From contig JAIBEK010000038.1 of assembly GCA_019459145.1 (NCBI GenBank), positions 18,410-82,409 on the forward strand: a stretch of DNA of 64,000 bases, written 5' to 3'. Below, piece after piece: positions 41,387 through 50,148 of the stretch; the first letter of the stretch is position 1, and each line of letters starts with the position of its first letter. The notes beneath the pieces are model-generated. The model saw only the letters and a list, made by a program, of their open reading frames with translations, was not told the DNA's origin and ran no database searches. The stretch comes from Arenimonas sp. Lineage in GTDB: Bacteria > Pseudomonadota > Alphaproteobacteria > Rhizobiales > Rhizobiaceae. The translations under genes and the position numbers were made by a program.

Positions 41387-41986
41387 ATGGTCTACTTCTT
41401 GAGCCACAAGAATGAGGAAACCTATAGCTACGGCATGAAGGCGTTGGATGGGGACATCGACAAGATCCAGCCGATAGACTTGTCGCGGGACGAAGGTGCT
41501 CGTATCACGCAGAGCTACGCCTATAGGGGGCGTGCCTTCGAGGCAGACCATATGCCGACGTGCATCGAGCTTGAGGGACCCAAGCGAAAGATTACCGACA
41601 TTTACAGTGGTTTCGGCTTGTTCGTGGACGAAAAATTCAAGGCGGCCGTCGAGAGGCTGGAACCGGGTATCCATCAGTTCTTCCCGGTAGAGTTCGTCTG
41701 GAAGGATGGGAGCCATGCCGCTCACCGCTTCTGGTTTGTTCCTTGCAACAGGCTTGACACCGTTGACCGCCAGAAGACGACATTCGAGTTCAGGAATCTC
41801 TGGCATCTCAAGGGTGACAAGACGAAACACCTGGTTTTCAGCCGGGCCCAGATCGGCGATCATCATGTCTGGATCGACAAGTTCATCGCGGCGCCGACGC
41901 CAGCCATAAGCGAGACGCTGAAAGCTAAGCTGGATGCGGCCGGAGTGACCGGTGCGCATTACCAGCATTTTCCAGAGGCCGACTGA
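41387..41986 (+). CDS. Imm11/DUF1629-like immunity family protein
   Basis: A 199-residue cytosolic protein starting MVYFLSHKNEETYSYGMKAL after GGGGGA. The body includes FFPVEFVWKDGSHAAHRFWFV and NRLDTVDRQKTTFEFRN, and ends ISETLKAKLDAAGVTGAHYQ, a pattern I associate with the Imm11 (DUF1629, MXAN_0049-type) family of polymorphic-toxin immunity proteins. No toxin gene adjoins it. Its base composition is lower in GC than its neighbours, which favours transfer. Identification is moderate. Confidence 0.6.
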   Translation: MVYFLSHKNEETYSYGMKALDGDIDKIQPIDLSRDEGARITQSYAYRGRAFEADHMPTCIELEGPKRKITDIYSGFGLFVDEKFKAAVERLEPGIHQFFPVEFVWKDGSHAAHRFWFVPCNRLDTVDRQKTTFEFRNLWHLKGDKTKHLVFSRAQIGDHHVWIDKFIAAPTPAISETLKAKLDAAGVTGAHYQHFPEAD

Positions 41987-42088
41987 TCACCTATCGCCCT
42001 TGATGAAAGTCGCTTGCGGGGGAATGGATAGGCGGGCCGGAGCCGAGGATCGCGCTCTCCCCTTATCCGGTTGGGCCGAAGGTTCCTG

Positions 42089-42376
42089 CTACGCGCCCTG
42101 CCAGTCGAACGGCAGCGGTGCCTCGCGGAAGGCGAAGCGGTCGAGATGGCTCGACATTACGCCCTTCATCCGCTCCAGCACCTCGTCCGAAGCGGCCTCG
42201 ACTTCCACCGTCAGCGCCTCGTCGTCCGCACTCATGGTGGCGACCGCCTCGGAGAAGCGGACGATGCCGCTTCTTTCTCCCAGTTCGACGTCGAGCTTGT
42301 GGCTCCAGTGCTTGCACAGCTGCTGCAGGTATTTCCAGCCGCTTTCTGTCGCCACCAACGCGATCGCCTTGGCCAT
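42089..42376 (-). CDS. DUF2218 protein
   Basis: A 95-residue protein that begins MAKAIALVATESGWKYLQQL. It matches DUF2218, a family often beside or fused to siderophore-interacting ferric reductases. It follows the PadR gene with two bases between them, so they are co-transcribed. The siderophore-interacting enzyme itself is not in the operon. A metal or haem-related role is likely but not shown. Confidence 0.75.
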   Translation of the reverse strand: MAKAIALVATESGWKYLQQLCKHWSHKLDVELGERSGIVRFSEAVATMSADDEALTVEVEAASDEVLERMKGVMSSHLDRFAFREAPLPFDWQGA

Positions 42377-42378
42377 GG

Positions 42379-42951
42379 TCAGAGCCTCTCGATCTTGCCG
42401 GCCGCCTCATCGATCAGGCGGGCCACTTCGAGCTGGACTTCGCGGGTGACGCTCTCCTGCGACAGGCGGTCCTGGAGGGCGGCCTTCAGGTTCTGCATGG
42501 CGCGGCGGACCGGTGCGGCATCCGTGCGTGCGCTGAGCTTGGCAAGGGCTGCCAGCCGCTCCATGGCGGTTGCGACCTCGTCGGCCCGCTCGGCAAGATG
42601 CGCGTGGCCGGCCTCGGTGATGCCGAGCAGCTTGCGCGGACCTTCGCTCGCGACTTCCTCGGCTAGGCCCATGTCGAGCAATAGCGTCATGGTCGGATAG
42701 ACGACGCCCGGACTCGGGGCGTAGGCGCCGCCGGTGCGATTTTCGATCTCACGGATCAGGTCATAGCCGTGGCGCGGCTGTTCCTCGATCAGCTTGAGCA
42801 GGACCAGCCGCAGCTCGCCGCTGTCGAACATCCGGCGCCGTTCGCCGCCGCGCCCCCGGCCGCCCTCGGGACGTCCGCCGGGAAAGCCGTGCCGCATGGC
42901 ATGGCGGTCGGCGTGGTCGTGATTGTGGTGGCCGAAATGAAAGTGTCTCAT
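42379..42951 (-). CDS. PadR-family regulator with His-rich N-terminus (NfeR/YqjI-like)
   Basis: A 190-residue regulator. The first 20 residues are very His-rich (HFHFGHHNHDHADRHAMRH), a likely metal-binding tail; a PadR winged helix follows (ELRLVLLKLIEEQPRHGYDL) and a C-terminal helical domain. E. coli NfeR (YqjI) has the same layout, binds nickel and iron, and represses the ferric reductase gene yqjH. The operon with DUF2218 supports a similar role. A dyad upstream is the likely operator. Confidence 0.85.
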   Translation of the reverse strand: MRHFHFGHHNHDHADRHAMRHGFPGGRPEGGRGRGGERRRMFDSGELRLVLLKLIEEQPRHGYDLIREIENRTGGAYAPSPGVVYPTMTLLLDMGLAEEVASEGPRKLLGITEAGHAHLAERADEVATAMERLAALAKLSARTDAAPVRRAMQNLKAALQDRLSQESVTREVQLEVARLIDEAAGKIERL

Positions 42952-42988
42952 GGTGTGACTTCCTTGTGGATAGGTTTGAACTGCATCT

Positions 42989-43011
42989 AAGATATATCGT
43001 AAAAATATCTT
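42989..43011. promoter_or_regulatory. Operator-like dyad upstream of the PadR gene
   Basis: AAGATAT-N9-ATATCTT is a perfect seven-base dyad in an AT-rich patch 38-60 bases upstream of the PadR start. This is the expected place for autorepression; NfeR-type regulators bind similar AT-rich inverted repeats. Confidence 0.6.
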
Positions 43012-43134
43012 TGCAAGGGCCGCGTGGATATTTTTTCAGCGCTTCACGAATTGGAAAGACCGCCCGGCCTTGGATGGCACAGGCGTGCGCCGTAACCTTG
43101 CGCCGCGCAATCAGGCAGGGGAGGAGAGTGCGGC

Positions 43135-43608
43135 ATGTCCGGCAAGCAACACGAATACAGCGTCACCGTCACCTGGACCGGAAATCGCGGCACCGGCACG
43201 TCCGGCTACCGCGACTACAGCCGCGACCACATCATCTCGGGGAACGGCAAGCACGACATTTTCGGCTCGTCCGACCCCGCCTTCCGCGGCGATGCTGAGC
43301 GATGGAATCCTGAGGATCTGCTGGTCGGCGCGATCTCGGCCTGTCACAAGCTCTGGTACCTGCATTTCTGCGCGGTCTCGGGCGTCGTCGTCACGGAATA
43401 CGAGGATCATGCCGAGGGAACGATGGTGATGGACGAGGAGGGCAGCGGCCGCTTCACCGACGTCGTGCTGAAGCCGCGCGTGACGATCACCGAAAAGAGC
43501 GATCCGGCAGTCGCGGAGGAATTGCACGGCGACGCGCATGAAAAATGCTTCATCGCCAATTCTGTCAATTTCCCGGTGCGCTGTCAGCCGGTGATCATCA
43601 AGGATTGA
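43135..43608 (+). CDS. OsmC-family peroxide reductase-like protein
   Basis: A 157-residue protein. The two reactive Cys are in ISACHKLWYLHF (about residue 70) and HEKCFIANSVNFPV (about residue 137), the OsmC/Ohr pair that reduces organic peroxides. It begins MSGKQHEYSVTVTWTGN after GGGGAGGAG. It is monocistronic and converges with the GT39 gene. Confidence 0.85.
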   Translation: MSGKQHEYSVTVTWTGNRGTGTSGYRDYSRDHIISGNGKHDIFGSSDPAFRGDAERWNPEDLLVGAISACHKLWYLHFCAVSGVVVTEYEDHAEGTMVMDEEGSGRFTDVVLKPRVTITEKSDPAVAEELHGDAHEKCFIANSVNFPVRCQPVIIKD

Positions 43609-43624
43609 AAGAGCCAGGGGCCCT

Positions 43625-45121
43625 TCACTTCGCCTGCGGATAGAGGAAGGCGTAGGCGAAGTGGTAGAGGTCGCCCTCGCGCCCGAAGATGTAGGGCAGG
43701 GCGATCGTCTTCGCTTCGCCGATTTCCGGCTTGCCGTGCGCGGCAACCCACCGGGCGAGGTCTTCCGGCAGCGGCATGGTCTCGCGGCCGCGATTGCGCC
43801 AGACCACCAGCAGCGGATGCGTGGCGTCGAAGGCGTATGGCGTCTCGAAGGCCTCATAGCCGGGAATGGTCACTGGGATCTCCGGCGCGTTGAGGCGGAT
43901 ATTGCCGGCCAGTTGCTGGTCGTCGGCGAGGATCAACGATGGCCGGTTGGCGTCGGAGGCGAGAATTTGCTCGACGGCCATCGCATAGGGCACATTGATC
44001 TTCTCATATTTGCCGAGTTGCCCATGCAGCGGGATGCGGACGAAGAGGACGAGTGGGATCAGCACCATCAGCCCGAACCCGATCGGCAGGAAACGCGGCA
44101 GATGGCGTTCCGAGGCAAGGCCGGCAGCCTCGATCTTCAGGCAGAGATAGAGTGGCAGGACAAGGTAGATCGGCGTCAGCCAGCGGTCCTTGATATTGCT
44201 GGCGCCGAACAGCACCACGACGACCAGCGCCACGGCCGAGATCAGCATGATCCGGCCGATCAGCCGGCTCCACGGGCTGGACGCTTTCCAGGCCCGCGCC
44301 ATGTCGCGGCCGAAGACGATGGCGAACAGCACAAGGGTGAGGGCGGCAAAGCCGGCGAAGGCCAGAGCCAGCGATGTGAGGCCTGTCAGGATCTGCGACA
44401 GCCGGCTCGTGCTATCCTCGGCGGTCAGCTTGCCGATGGTGCGCCCCGTCGCGGCATCGAGATGGTCGATGAACCATAGCCCGTGTGGCAGGACCACAAT
44501 CAGCGCGATGGCGGCGGTCAAGAGAATGCGCCAGTCGAACAGCCGGCGGCGGAAGTCCGGCTCGGCGAGCATGGCCAGAAGCGCGGCGGCCGGCAGGAGA
44601 ACGAAATTGTATTTCGCAATCATGCCGAGGCCGATGGCAAGGCCGGTCAGTGCATAGGTAAACAGGCTCGGCGCGAGGATCGCCTTCACCAGCGCAAAAA
44701 GGAACAGGCACGAGGTGAAGATCACCGCGACCGTATGGGTCAGGTCGCGCTGCGCCTCGAAGCTGACTTGCGGCATGGTGAGGAGGCCGAGCGTGGCGAT
44801 GATCGCCAGTTCGCGCGAGCGCAGGACCATGAAGGCGGTCAGCCCGAAGAACAGATAGGAGAGAAAGAGGACGAGGTTCTTCAGCACCGACAGCGAGGCA
44901 AGCGTCGGCCCGAGCACCTGTTCGGCCCCGTATTGCAGCCAGTTGTAGAAGGGCGGCTGGCTGTCATAGCCGACGGCCAGCCATTGCGCGAGAAACAGCT
45001 GCTGGCCTTCGTCGAGCTCAAGCGAATGCGGCAGCGAGAGGCGGACGATCACATTGGCGATGAAATAGGCGCCGAGCAGCGCGAAGACCAGATACGGCCT
45101 TTCCCGAAGCGCGGCGACCAT
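43625..45121 (-). CDS. GT39-type integral membrane glycosyltransferase
   Basis: A 498-residue polytopic protein. The N-terminal loop contains LSLPHSLELDEGQQLFL, with acidic residues where ArnT/PMT-family enzymes bind the metal and the lipid-linked donor. About eleven membrane segments follow, and a soluble C-terminal region ends FAYAFLYPQAK. It transfers a sugar from a polyprenyl-phosphate donor at the periplasmic face, and its start codon is one base after the stop of the GT2 gene, which would make that donor. Confidence 0.85.
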   Translation of the reverse strand: MVAALRERPYLVFALLGAYFIANVIVRLSLPHSLELDEGQQLFLAQWLAVGYDSQPPFYNWLQYGAEQVLGPTLASLSVLKNLVLFLSYLFFGLTAFMVLRSRELAIIATLGLLTMPQVSFEAQRDLTHTVAVIFTSCLFLFALVKAILAPSLFTYALTGLAIGLGMIAKYNFVLLPAAALLAMLAEPDFRRRLFDWRILLTAAIALIVVLPHGLWFIDHLDAATGRTIGKLTAEDSTSRLSQILTGLTSLALAFAGFAALTLVLFAIVFGRDMARAWKASSPWSRLIGRIMLISAVALVVVVLFGASNIKDRWLTPIYLVLPLYLCLKIEAAGLASERHLPRFLPIGFGLMVLIPLVLFVRIPLHGQLGKYEKINVPYAMAVEQILASDANRPSLILADDQQLAGNIRLNAPEIPVTIPGYEAFETPYAFDATHPLLVVWRNRGRETMPLPEDLARWVAAHGKPEIGEAKTIALPYIFGREGDLYHFAYAFLYPQAK

Positions 45122-45122
45122 G

Positions 45123-46184
45123 TCAGGCGTCCTTCTGGTAGGTCTTCCGGACGATGTAATTCTTCGTCGTGTCGTCGGAGCGCGCCAGCATTTCGGCCAG
45201 GATGCCGGTGGTGATCATCTGGATCGAGGTGAGGAACAGCATAACGCCGACGAGCAGCAGCGGCCGCGTCCCGATGTCTTCGCCGAGAGCGAACTTCACC
45301 CAGGCGAGATAGAGCAGGATGAACGAGCTGATCGCGCCGATCAGAAGGCCGATCGTGCCGAAGAAATGCCCCGGACGCTGCTTGAAGCGCATGAAGAACA
45401 GCACCGACAGCAGATCGAGGAAAACACGGATGGTGCGGGAAATGCCGTACTTGGATTCGCCGAACTGGCGGGCGTGGTGGGTGACCACGACCTCGCCGAT
45501 GCGCGAACTCGGCACCACCGAGGCGACCCAGGCGGGAATGAAGCGGTGCATGCCGCCCAGGATGCGGACCTGCCGAATGACCGACGAACGGTAGAGCTTC
45601 AAGCCGCAACCATTGTCGTGGATCTTCACGCCGGTCGCCGCACCGATCAGGCGATTGGCGCACCAGGACGGGATCTTGCGCAGCACCAGCGCATCCTGAC
45701 GTGCCTTGCGCCAGCCGCACAGCAGGTCGAGGTCGCGCGCGTTGAGCTCGGCGACCATGGAGGGGATGTCGTAGGGGTCGTTCTGCAAGTCGCCGTCGAG
45801 CGTGGCGATGAGGCGGCCGCGTGCCGCGTCAAAGCCTGCCTGCAGGCCGGAGGCCTTGCCGAAATTGCGCTGGAACTCGATGATGCGCAGGTCGAGGCCC
45901 TCGCGGCCGAGATAGTCGCGGGCAATACTGAGCGTCTTGTCGGTCGAGCCGTCGTCGATCAGGATCAGTTCCCAGCTCTGGTCGAAGCCCTTCATCGCCT
46001 CGATCACCCGGTCGATCATCGGCCGCAGGCTCTCCTCCTCGTTCATCACCGGAATGACGAGAGAGAGTTCGACCTCGTAGACGGCTGTGCCGTCCTGGGT
46101 GGGTGGGGAAAGGCGCTCGAACGACACGGGTTTGATACTCCGGAAATGGCTGGCTTTTGCTGTCGCGGTTGTTATAGGAACCAA
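45123..46184 (-). CDS. GT2 polyprenyl-phosphate glycosyltransferase
   Basis: A 353-residue enzyme of the DPM1/ArnC type. LSLVIPVMNEEESL, LILIDDGSTDKT and ATLDGDLQNDP are the donor and metal motifs, and GKASGLQAGFDAARG is conserved. Two membrane segments lie near the C-terminus. It should charge undecaprenyl or dodecaprenyl phosphate with a sugar for the GT39 enzyme. In rhizobia RgtE has this role for galacturonate on lipid A; identity with RgtE is possible but unproven. The first 38 residues are atypical and the true start may be later. Confidence 0.85.
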   Translation of the reverse strand: MVPITTATAKASHFRSIKPVSFERLSPPTQDGTAVYEVELSLVIPVMNEEESLRPMIDRVIEAMKGFDQSWELILIDDGSTDKTLSIARDYLGREGLDLRIIEFQRNFGKASGLQAGFDAARGRLIATLDGDLQNDPYDIPSMVAELNARDLDLLCGWRKARQDALVLRKIPSWCANRLIGAATGVKIHDNGCGLKLYRSSVIRQVRILGGMHRFIPAWVASVVPSSRIGEVVVTHHARQFGESKYGISRTIRVFLDLLSVLFFMRFKQRPGHFFGTIGLLIGAISSFILLYLAWVKFALGEDIGTRPLLLVGVMLFLTSIQMITTGILAEMLARSDDTTKNYIVRKTYQKDA

Positions 46185-46218
46185 GCAAAGAGCGCAATTC
46201 GGAACTTCTCAGGGCCCC

Positions 46219-47193
46219 ATGCAGACAGACGAGCAGAACCGCCGGCCGTCGGCGCTGGTGCGCCATCGCCTGTCGCTGATCGCGGCGGCGGCGATCCTCG
46301 CCTATGCCTGTTTCGTCCACTATGTCTGGGGCTGGAGCGCGATCGTCGCCGAGTGGCGCGCCATCGGCTACGGCACCGTCGCGACCGTGATCGGCCTTCT
46401 GGTCTCCACCTATTTCGTCCGCGCCTGGCGGCTCTACGATTATTTCCCGCGCGAGACCTCGGGGCGGTTCATCGAGCTCTTTCACCTGGCGCAGGTGCAT
46501 AATCTGCTCAACATCATGCTGCCCTTCCGCAGCGGCGAGACGAGTTTTCCGCTGCTGATGCGCTCGGAGTTTTCCGTGCCGCTGCTGCATGGCACCTCGG
46601 CGCTGCTGGTCATGCGGCTCCTCGACCTGCATGCGCTTCTCGCCGCCGGTGGACTGGGCCTCGTGCTTTCGGCGGAGGCGAAGACATGGCCGACGATCGT
46701 CTGGCTCGCCTTTCTGGTTGCCCCCATTCCCGCCTTCCTGTTGAAGGGGCCGCTTCTTGCCGCGCTTCGCCCCCGGTTGCAGGGCAAGCTTGGCCGGATC
46801 CTCGACGGCATCGTCGACGGTCTGCCGGCCGACCTTGCCGCGCTGCTGCGCGCCTGGCTGGCGACGGTGATCAATTGGGGCGTCAAGGTTCTGGTCTTCG
46901 CCTGGGCGCTCGGGCTGATGGGCGTCGCCCCGCTTGCCGCCACCTTCGGCGGTGCGCTCGGCGGAGAATTGTCCTCGGTTCTGCCCTTTCATGCACCGGC
47001 CGGCGTCGGCACCTATTCAGCCGGCATCGTCGCCGGCGCCGTCTCGCTCGGCGCGCCGACCGCCAAGGGGGCGATGGACACGCTGGCCCGCGCCAGCATC
47101 AACATGCACCTGATGATCATTCTCTCGGCGCTGACCGGTACACTATTGTCGCTTGGTCTCAATGAGTTGCGGCGCCTCCGGGCCGGCCGCTGA
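46219..47193 (+). CDS. Lysylphosphatidylglycerol-synthase-like membrane protein (flippase family)
   Basis: A 324-residue protein with about eight hydrophobic segments of the LPG_synthase_TM family. NLLNIMLPFRSGETSFPLLMR is the characteristic motif. Soluble LPG synthase domain is missing, so it is the membrane (flippase-like) part only. It diverges from the GT2 gene with only 34 bases between starts, suggesting a joint role in moving or modifying an envelope lipid. Confidence 0.8.
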   Translation: MQTDEQNRRPSALVRHRLSLIAAAAILAYACFVHYVWGWSAIVAEWRAIGYGTVATVIGLLVSTYFVRAWRLYDYFPRETSGRFIELFHLAQVHNLLNIMLPFRSGETSFPLLMRSEFSVPLLHGTSALLVMRLLDLHALLAAGGLGLVLSAEAKTWPTIVWLAFLVAPIPAFLLKGPLLAALRPRLQGKLGRILDGIVDGLPADLAALLRAWLATVINWGVKVLVFAWALGLMGVAPLAATFGGALGGELSSVLPFHAPAGVGTYSAGIVAGAVSLGAPTAKGAMDTLARASINMHLMIILSALTGTLLSLGLNELRRLRAGR

Positions 47194-47219
47194 ACGACCG
47201 GACCTCCACATCTTCCGCC

Positions 47220-48722
47220 TTACTGGAAAGCCGTCTCGAAGAAGCTGCGGAGCTTGCGCGAATGCAGCTTCTCCTTCGGCATGGCGCCGAGCTTCTGCAG
47301 GGCCCGGATGCCGATCTGCAAGTGCTGGCTGACCTGCGTCTTGTAGAAGGCGGTCGCCATGCCCGGCAGTTTCAGTTCGCCATGCAGCGGCTTGTCGGAG
47401 ACGCACAGCAGCGTGCCGTAGGGCACGCGGAAGCGGAAGCCGTTGGCGGCAATCGTCGCCGATTCCATGTCGAGCGCGATCGCCCGTGACTGTGACAGGC
47501 GCTTGACCGGCCCGCGCTGGTCGCGCAGTTCCCAGTTGCGGTTGTCGATGGTGGCGACCGTGCCCGTCCGCATGATGCGCTTCAGCTCGAAGCCCTCATA
47601 GCCGGTGATCTCCTCGACCGCGTCTTCCAGCGCCAGCTGCACCTCGGCCAGCGCCGGGATCGGCACCCAGACCGGCAGGTCGTCGTCGAGCACATGATCC
47701 TCGCGCACATAGGCATGCGCCAGCACGTAGTCGCCGAGACGCTGCGAATTGCGCAGGCCGGCGCAATGGCCGAGCATCAGCCAGGCATGCGGTCTGAGCA
47801 CCGCCACATGGTCGGTGATCGTCTTGGCGTTCGACGGGCCGACGCCGATATTGATCATGGTGATGCCGGCATGGCCCTTGCCCTTGAGGTGATAGGCCGG
47901 CATCTGCGGCAGTCGCCCGATCGCCACGCCCTCGCTCGGTTCGCTGTCGCCGGGCAGCGTGACGAGATTGCCGGGCTCGACGAAGGCGGTATAGCCCTCG
48001 CCGCCGTCCGCCATCAGCTTGCGGGCATAGGCGCAGAACTCGTCAATATAGAACTGGTAGTTGGTGAACAGCACGAAGTTCTGGAAATGGGCGGCACTGG
48101 TCGCCGTGTAGTGCGACAGGCGCGCCAGCGAATAGTCGATGCGCTGGGCGGTGAACGGCGCGAGCGGCTGCGGTTCGCCGGGATGCGGGTCGTATTCGCC
48201 ATTGGCGATCTCGTCGTCGGTGACGGTGAGGTCCGGCGTGTCGAACAGGTCGCGCAGCGGAATGTCCATCAGGCCGGTCGCCGCCGCCTCGACATGGGCT
48301 CCCTCGCTGAAGGCGAAGTGCAAGGGGATCGGCGTCTCCGATTCCGACACGACCACCGGGACCTGATGGTTGCGGATCAAAAGGCCGAGCTGTTCCTCGA
48401 GATAGTGGCGAAAGAGATGAGGCCGCGTGATCGTCGTGGTGTAGCGCCCCGGCGCGGTGACATGGCCGTAGGAGAGGCGCGTGTCGACATGGCCGAAACT
48501 GGTCGTTTCCATCGTGACCTGGGGATAGAAAGCCCGGTAGCGCGCGGAAATCGGCGCGCCCTTGGCAAGCGAGGAGAAACCGTCGATCAGAAAGGCCGTG
48601 TTGCGCTCGTAGAGCGCGGTCAGCGCGTCGACAGCCGCCCTGGCATCGGTGAACACCTGCGGCTCAAAGGGCTCGGGACTGATGAAATTGATGGGTGCGT
48701 GGAAATGGATTCGTTTGCTCAT
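47220..48722 (-). CDS. amn: AMP nucleosidase
   Basis: A 500-residue enzyme that hydrolyses AMP to adenine and ribose 5-phosphate. The N-terminal AMN domain (FISPEPFEPQVFTDARAAVDAL) is followed by a nucleoside-phosphorylase-like domain (ITMINIGVGPSNAKTITDHVAVLRPHAWLMLGHCAGLR and ALDMESATIAANGFRFRVPYGTLLCVSDKPLHGE). Length matches. It stands alone. Confidence 0.95.
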   Translation of the reverse strand: MSKRIHFHAPINFISPEPFEPQVFTDARAAVDALTALYERNTAFLIDGFSSLAKGAPISARYRAFYPQVTMETTSFGHVDTRLSYGHVTAPGRYTTTITRPHLFRHYLEEQLGLLIRNHQVPVVVSESETPIPLHFAFSEGAHVEAAATGLMDIPLRDLFDTPDLTVTDDEIANGEYDPHPGEPQPLAPFTAQRIDYSLARLSHYTATSAAHFQNFVLFTNYQFYIDEFCAYARKLMADGGEGYTAFVEPGNLVTLPGDSEPSEGVAIGRLPQMPAYHLKGKGHAGITMINIGVGPSNAKTITDHVAVLRPHAWLMLGHCAGLRNSQRLGDYVLAHAYVREDHVLDDDLPVWVPIPALAEVQLALEDAVEEITGYEGFELKRIMRTGTVATIDNRNWELRDQRGPVKRLSQSRAIALDMESATIAANGFRFRVPYGTLLCVSDKPLHGELKLPGMATAFYKTQVSQHLQIGIRALQKLGAMPKEKLHSRKLRSFFETAFQ

Positions 48723-48826
48723 GAGGCATTATAGTGAAGACTTCTTGACAAGCAAACGACGGTATAAGCGCTGAATTTGCTAGGGACTTCGGCCGCAGAC
48801 GGGGGTGCCGGCCGATCGCTGCGCGA

Positions 48827-49003
48827 TCAGCTCATCGACTGGCGCTGCAGGCTGACGAACAGCACCAGGCCGGCGCCGTTCTTGGCCAGCTTGATCTCCT
48901 CCGACCGGGCAATGCCGACCGCGACCAGCGGGCCGAGAAAAAGGCCGACGGCCAGCGTGCAGCGCAGGCAGAGGGCGGCAAGGGGGCTGATGGCGGCGCT
49001 CAT
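48827..49003 (-). CDS. Small membrane protein, 58 residues
   Basis: Starts MSAAISPLAALCLRCTLAVG and carries one hydrophobic segment, then EEIKLAKNGAGLVLFVSLQRQ. CCAAGGACACGACC before the ATG gives a ribosome site. Its start is 23 bases after the stop of the 55-residue ORF on the same strand, so they form a small operon. No family recognised. Confidence 0.55.
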   Translation of the reverse strand: MSAAISPLAALCLRCTLAVGLFLGPLVAVGIARSEEIKLAKNGAGLVLFVSLQRQSMS

Positions 49004-49026
49004 GGTCGTGTCCTTGGGGCTGGCGG

Positions 49027-49194
49027 TCAAAAGGTGGCGTTGCAGAAGGCGGCGGTCGATGAAAGGCAGGCGGACGAAACCGAGACCGGACGGCCGGCCG
49101 CGCCGCTGCCGGCGGTGACCAGACCGGCGACCAGCATGGCGAAGATCATCATGGCGAGGGTGAAGATCGTCATGCGTCTTGCGACCTTGGCCAT
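49027..49194 (-). CDS. Small secreted or membrane peptide, 55 residues
   Basis: Starts MAKVARRMTIFTLAMMIFAM: a basic N-terminus and a hydrophobic core like a signal peptide or one membrane segment, then a short Ser-rich tail with two Cys (SACLSS, AFCNATF). GGGAGA precedes the ATG by eight bases. It is short enough to be missed by ordinary gene finders. Confidence 0.5.
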   Translation of the reverse strand: MAKVARRMTIFTLAMMIFAMLVAGLVTAGSGAAGRPVSVSSACLSSTAAFCNATF

Positions 49195-49377
49195 TCTGGT
49201 GTCTCCCGCTTCGTCGTTTCGATGATGCCTTTATGCGGGAGCGGGCCTGAACGCGCCCTGAGGTGGTGGTTCATCTGGCATTCAGATCGGTTAAGGGGAA
49301 TTCACTTGAAGATCCGCCGGCCGTGTCTAAGTCTTGAGGGCATCCCGCGCACTTTCCCCGACGAACCGGAGAGACCC

Positions 49378-50070
49378 ATGACCAAGCCGATCGAACTCTA
49401 TTACTGGCCGACGCCCAACGGCTGGAAGATCTCCATCATGCTGGAGGAACTCGGCGTTCCCTACGAGGTGAAATACGTCAATATCGGCAAGGGCGAGCAG
49501 TTCGAGCCGGACTTCCTGAAGATCGCGCCGAACAATCGCATGCCGGCGATCATCGATCCGGACGGCCCGGGCGGCGAGCCGATCTCGATCTTCGAGTCGG
49601 GCGCCATCCTGCAATATCTCGGCCGCAAGTTCGGCAAGTTCTATCCGAGCGACGAGCGGGCCCGCGTCGAGGTCGACCAGTGGCTGTTCTGGCAGATGGG
49701 CGGGCTTGGTCCGATGGCCGGCCAGGCGCACCACTTCCGCCAATATGCCCCGGAGCAGATCGAATACGGCATCAACCGCTACACCAACGAGGTGAACCGG
49801 CTCTACGGTGTGATGAACCGGCGGCTCGCCGATCGCGACTATCTGGCGGGAGACTACTCGATCGCCGACATCGCCTCGATCGGCTGGGTCGTGCCCTACA
49901 AGAACCAGGGCCAGGATCTCGAAGACTTCCCCAACCTGAAGGCCTGGTTCGAACGGGTCATGGCGCGGCCCGCGGTCGAGCGCGGTATTGCGGTTGGACA
50001 GGAGAAGCGCCAGAACATCGCCCAGGATGACGAGGCCAAGAAGGTTCTGTTCGGCCAGAAGGCCCGCTGA
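49378..50070 (+). CDS. Glutathione S-transferase (YfcG/Nu-class-like)
   Basis: A 230-residue GST. The thioredoxin-fold part has IELYYWPTPNGWKISIMLEE and IFESGAILQYLGRKFG, the helical part has DYLAGDYSIADIASIGWV. The TPNGWK form is that of YfcG/YghU disulfide-bond reductases. The start at 49378 follows GGAGAGACC. It is followed by a strong terminator. Confidence 0.9.
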   Translation: MTKPIELYYWPTPNGWKISIMLEELGVPYEVKYVNIGKGEQFEPDFLKIAPNNRMPAIIDPDGPGGEPISIFESGAILQYLGRKFGKFYPSDERARVEVDQWLFWQMGGLGPMAGQAHHFRQYAPEQIEYGINRYTNEVNRLYGVMNRRLADRDYLAGDYSIADIASIGWVVPYKNQGQDLEDFPNLKAWFERVMARPAVERGIAVGQEKRQNIAQDDEAKKVLFGQKAR

Positions 50071-50092
50071 CGCGCCAAGCGCCTAAAGCGAG

Positions 50093-50122
50093 AAGGCCCG
50101 GCAGACGCTCTGCCGGGCCTTT
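50093..50122. terminator. Terminator between the GST and DUF2147 genes
   Basis: AAGGCCCGGCAGA and CTGCCGGGCCTT form a 12-13-pair stem with a short CGCT loop, followed by TTGTCC. It is 22 bases past the GST stop and 26 bases past the DUF2147 stop on the other strand, so it can serve both. Confidence 0.8.
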
Positions 50123-50148
50123 GTCCTGTCTGGATTCTTGAATGACGA

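Noticed and set aside
45120..46502. 460-residue plus-strand open frame
   Set aside because: Antisense to the GT2 gene and partly over the flippase-like gene; shadow composition.
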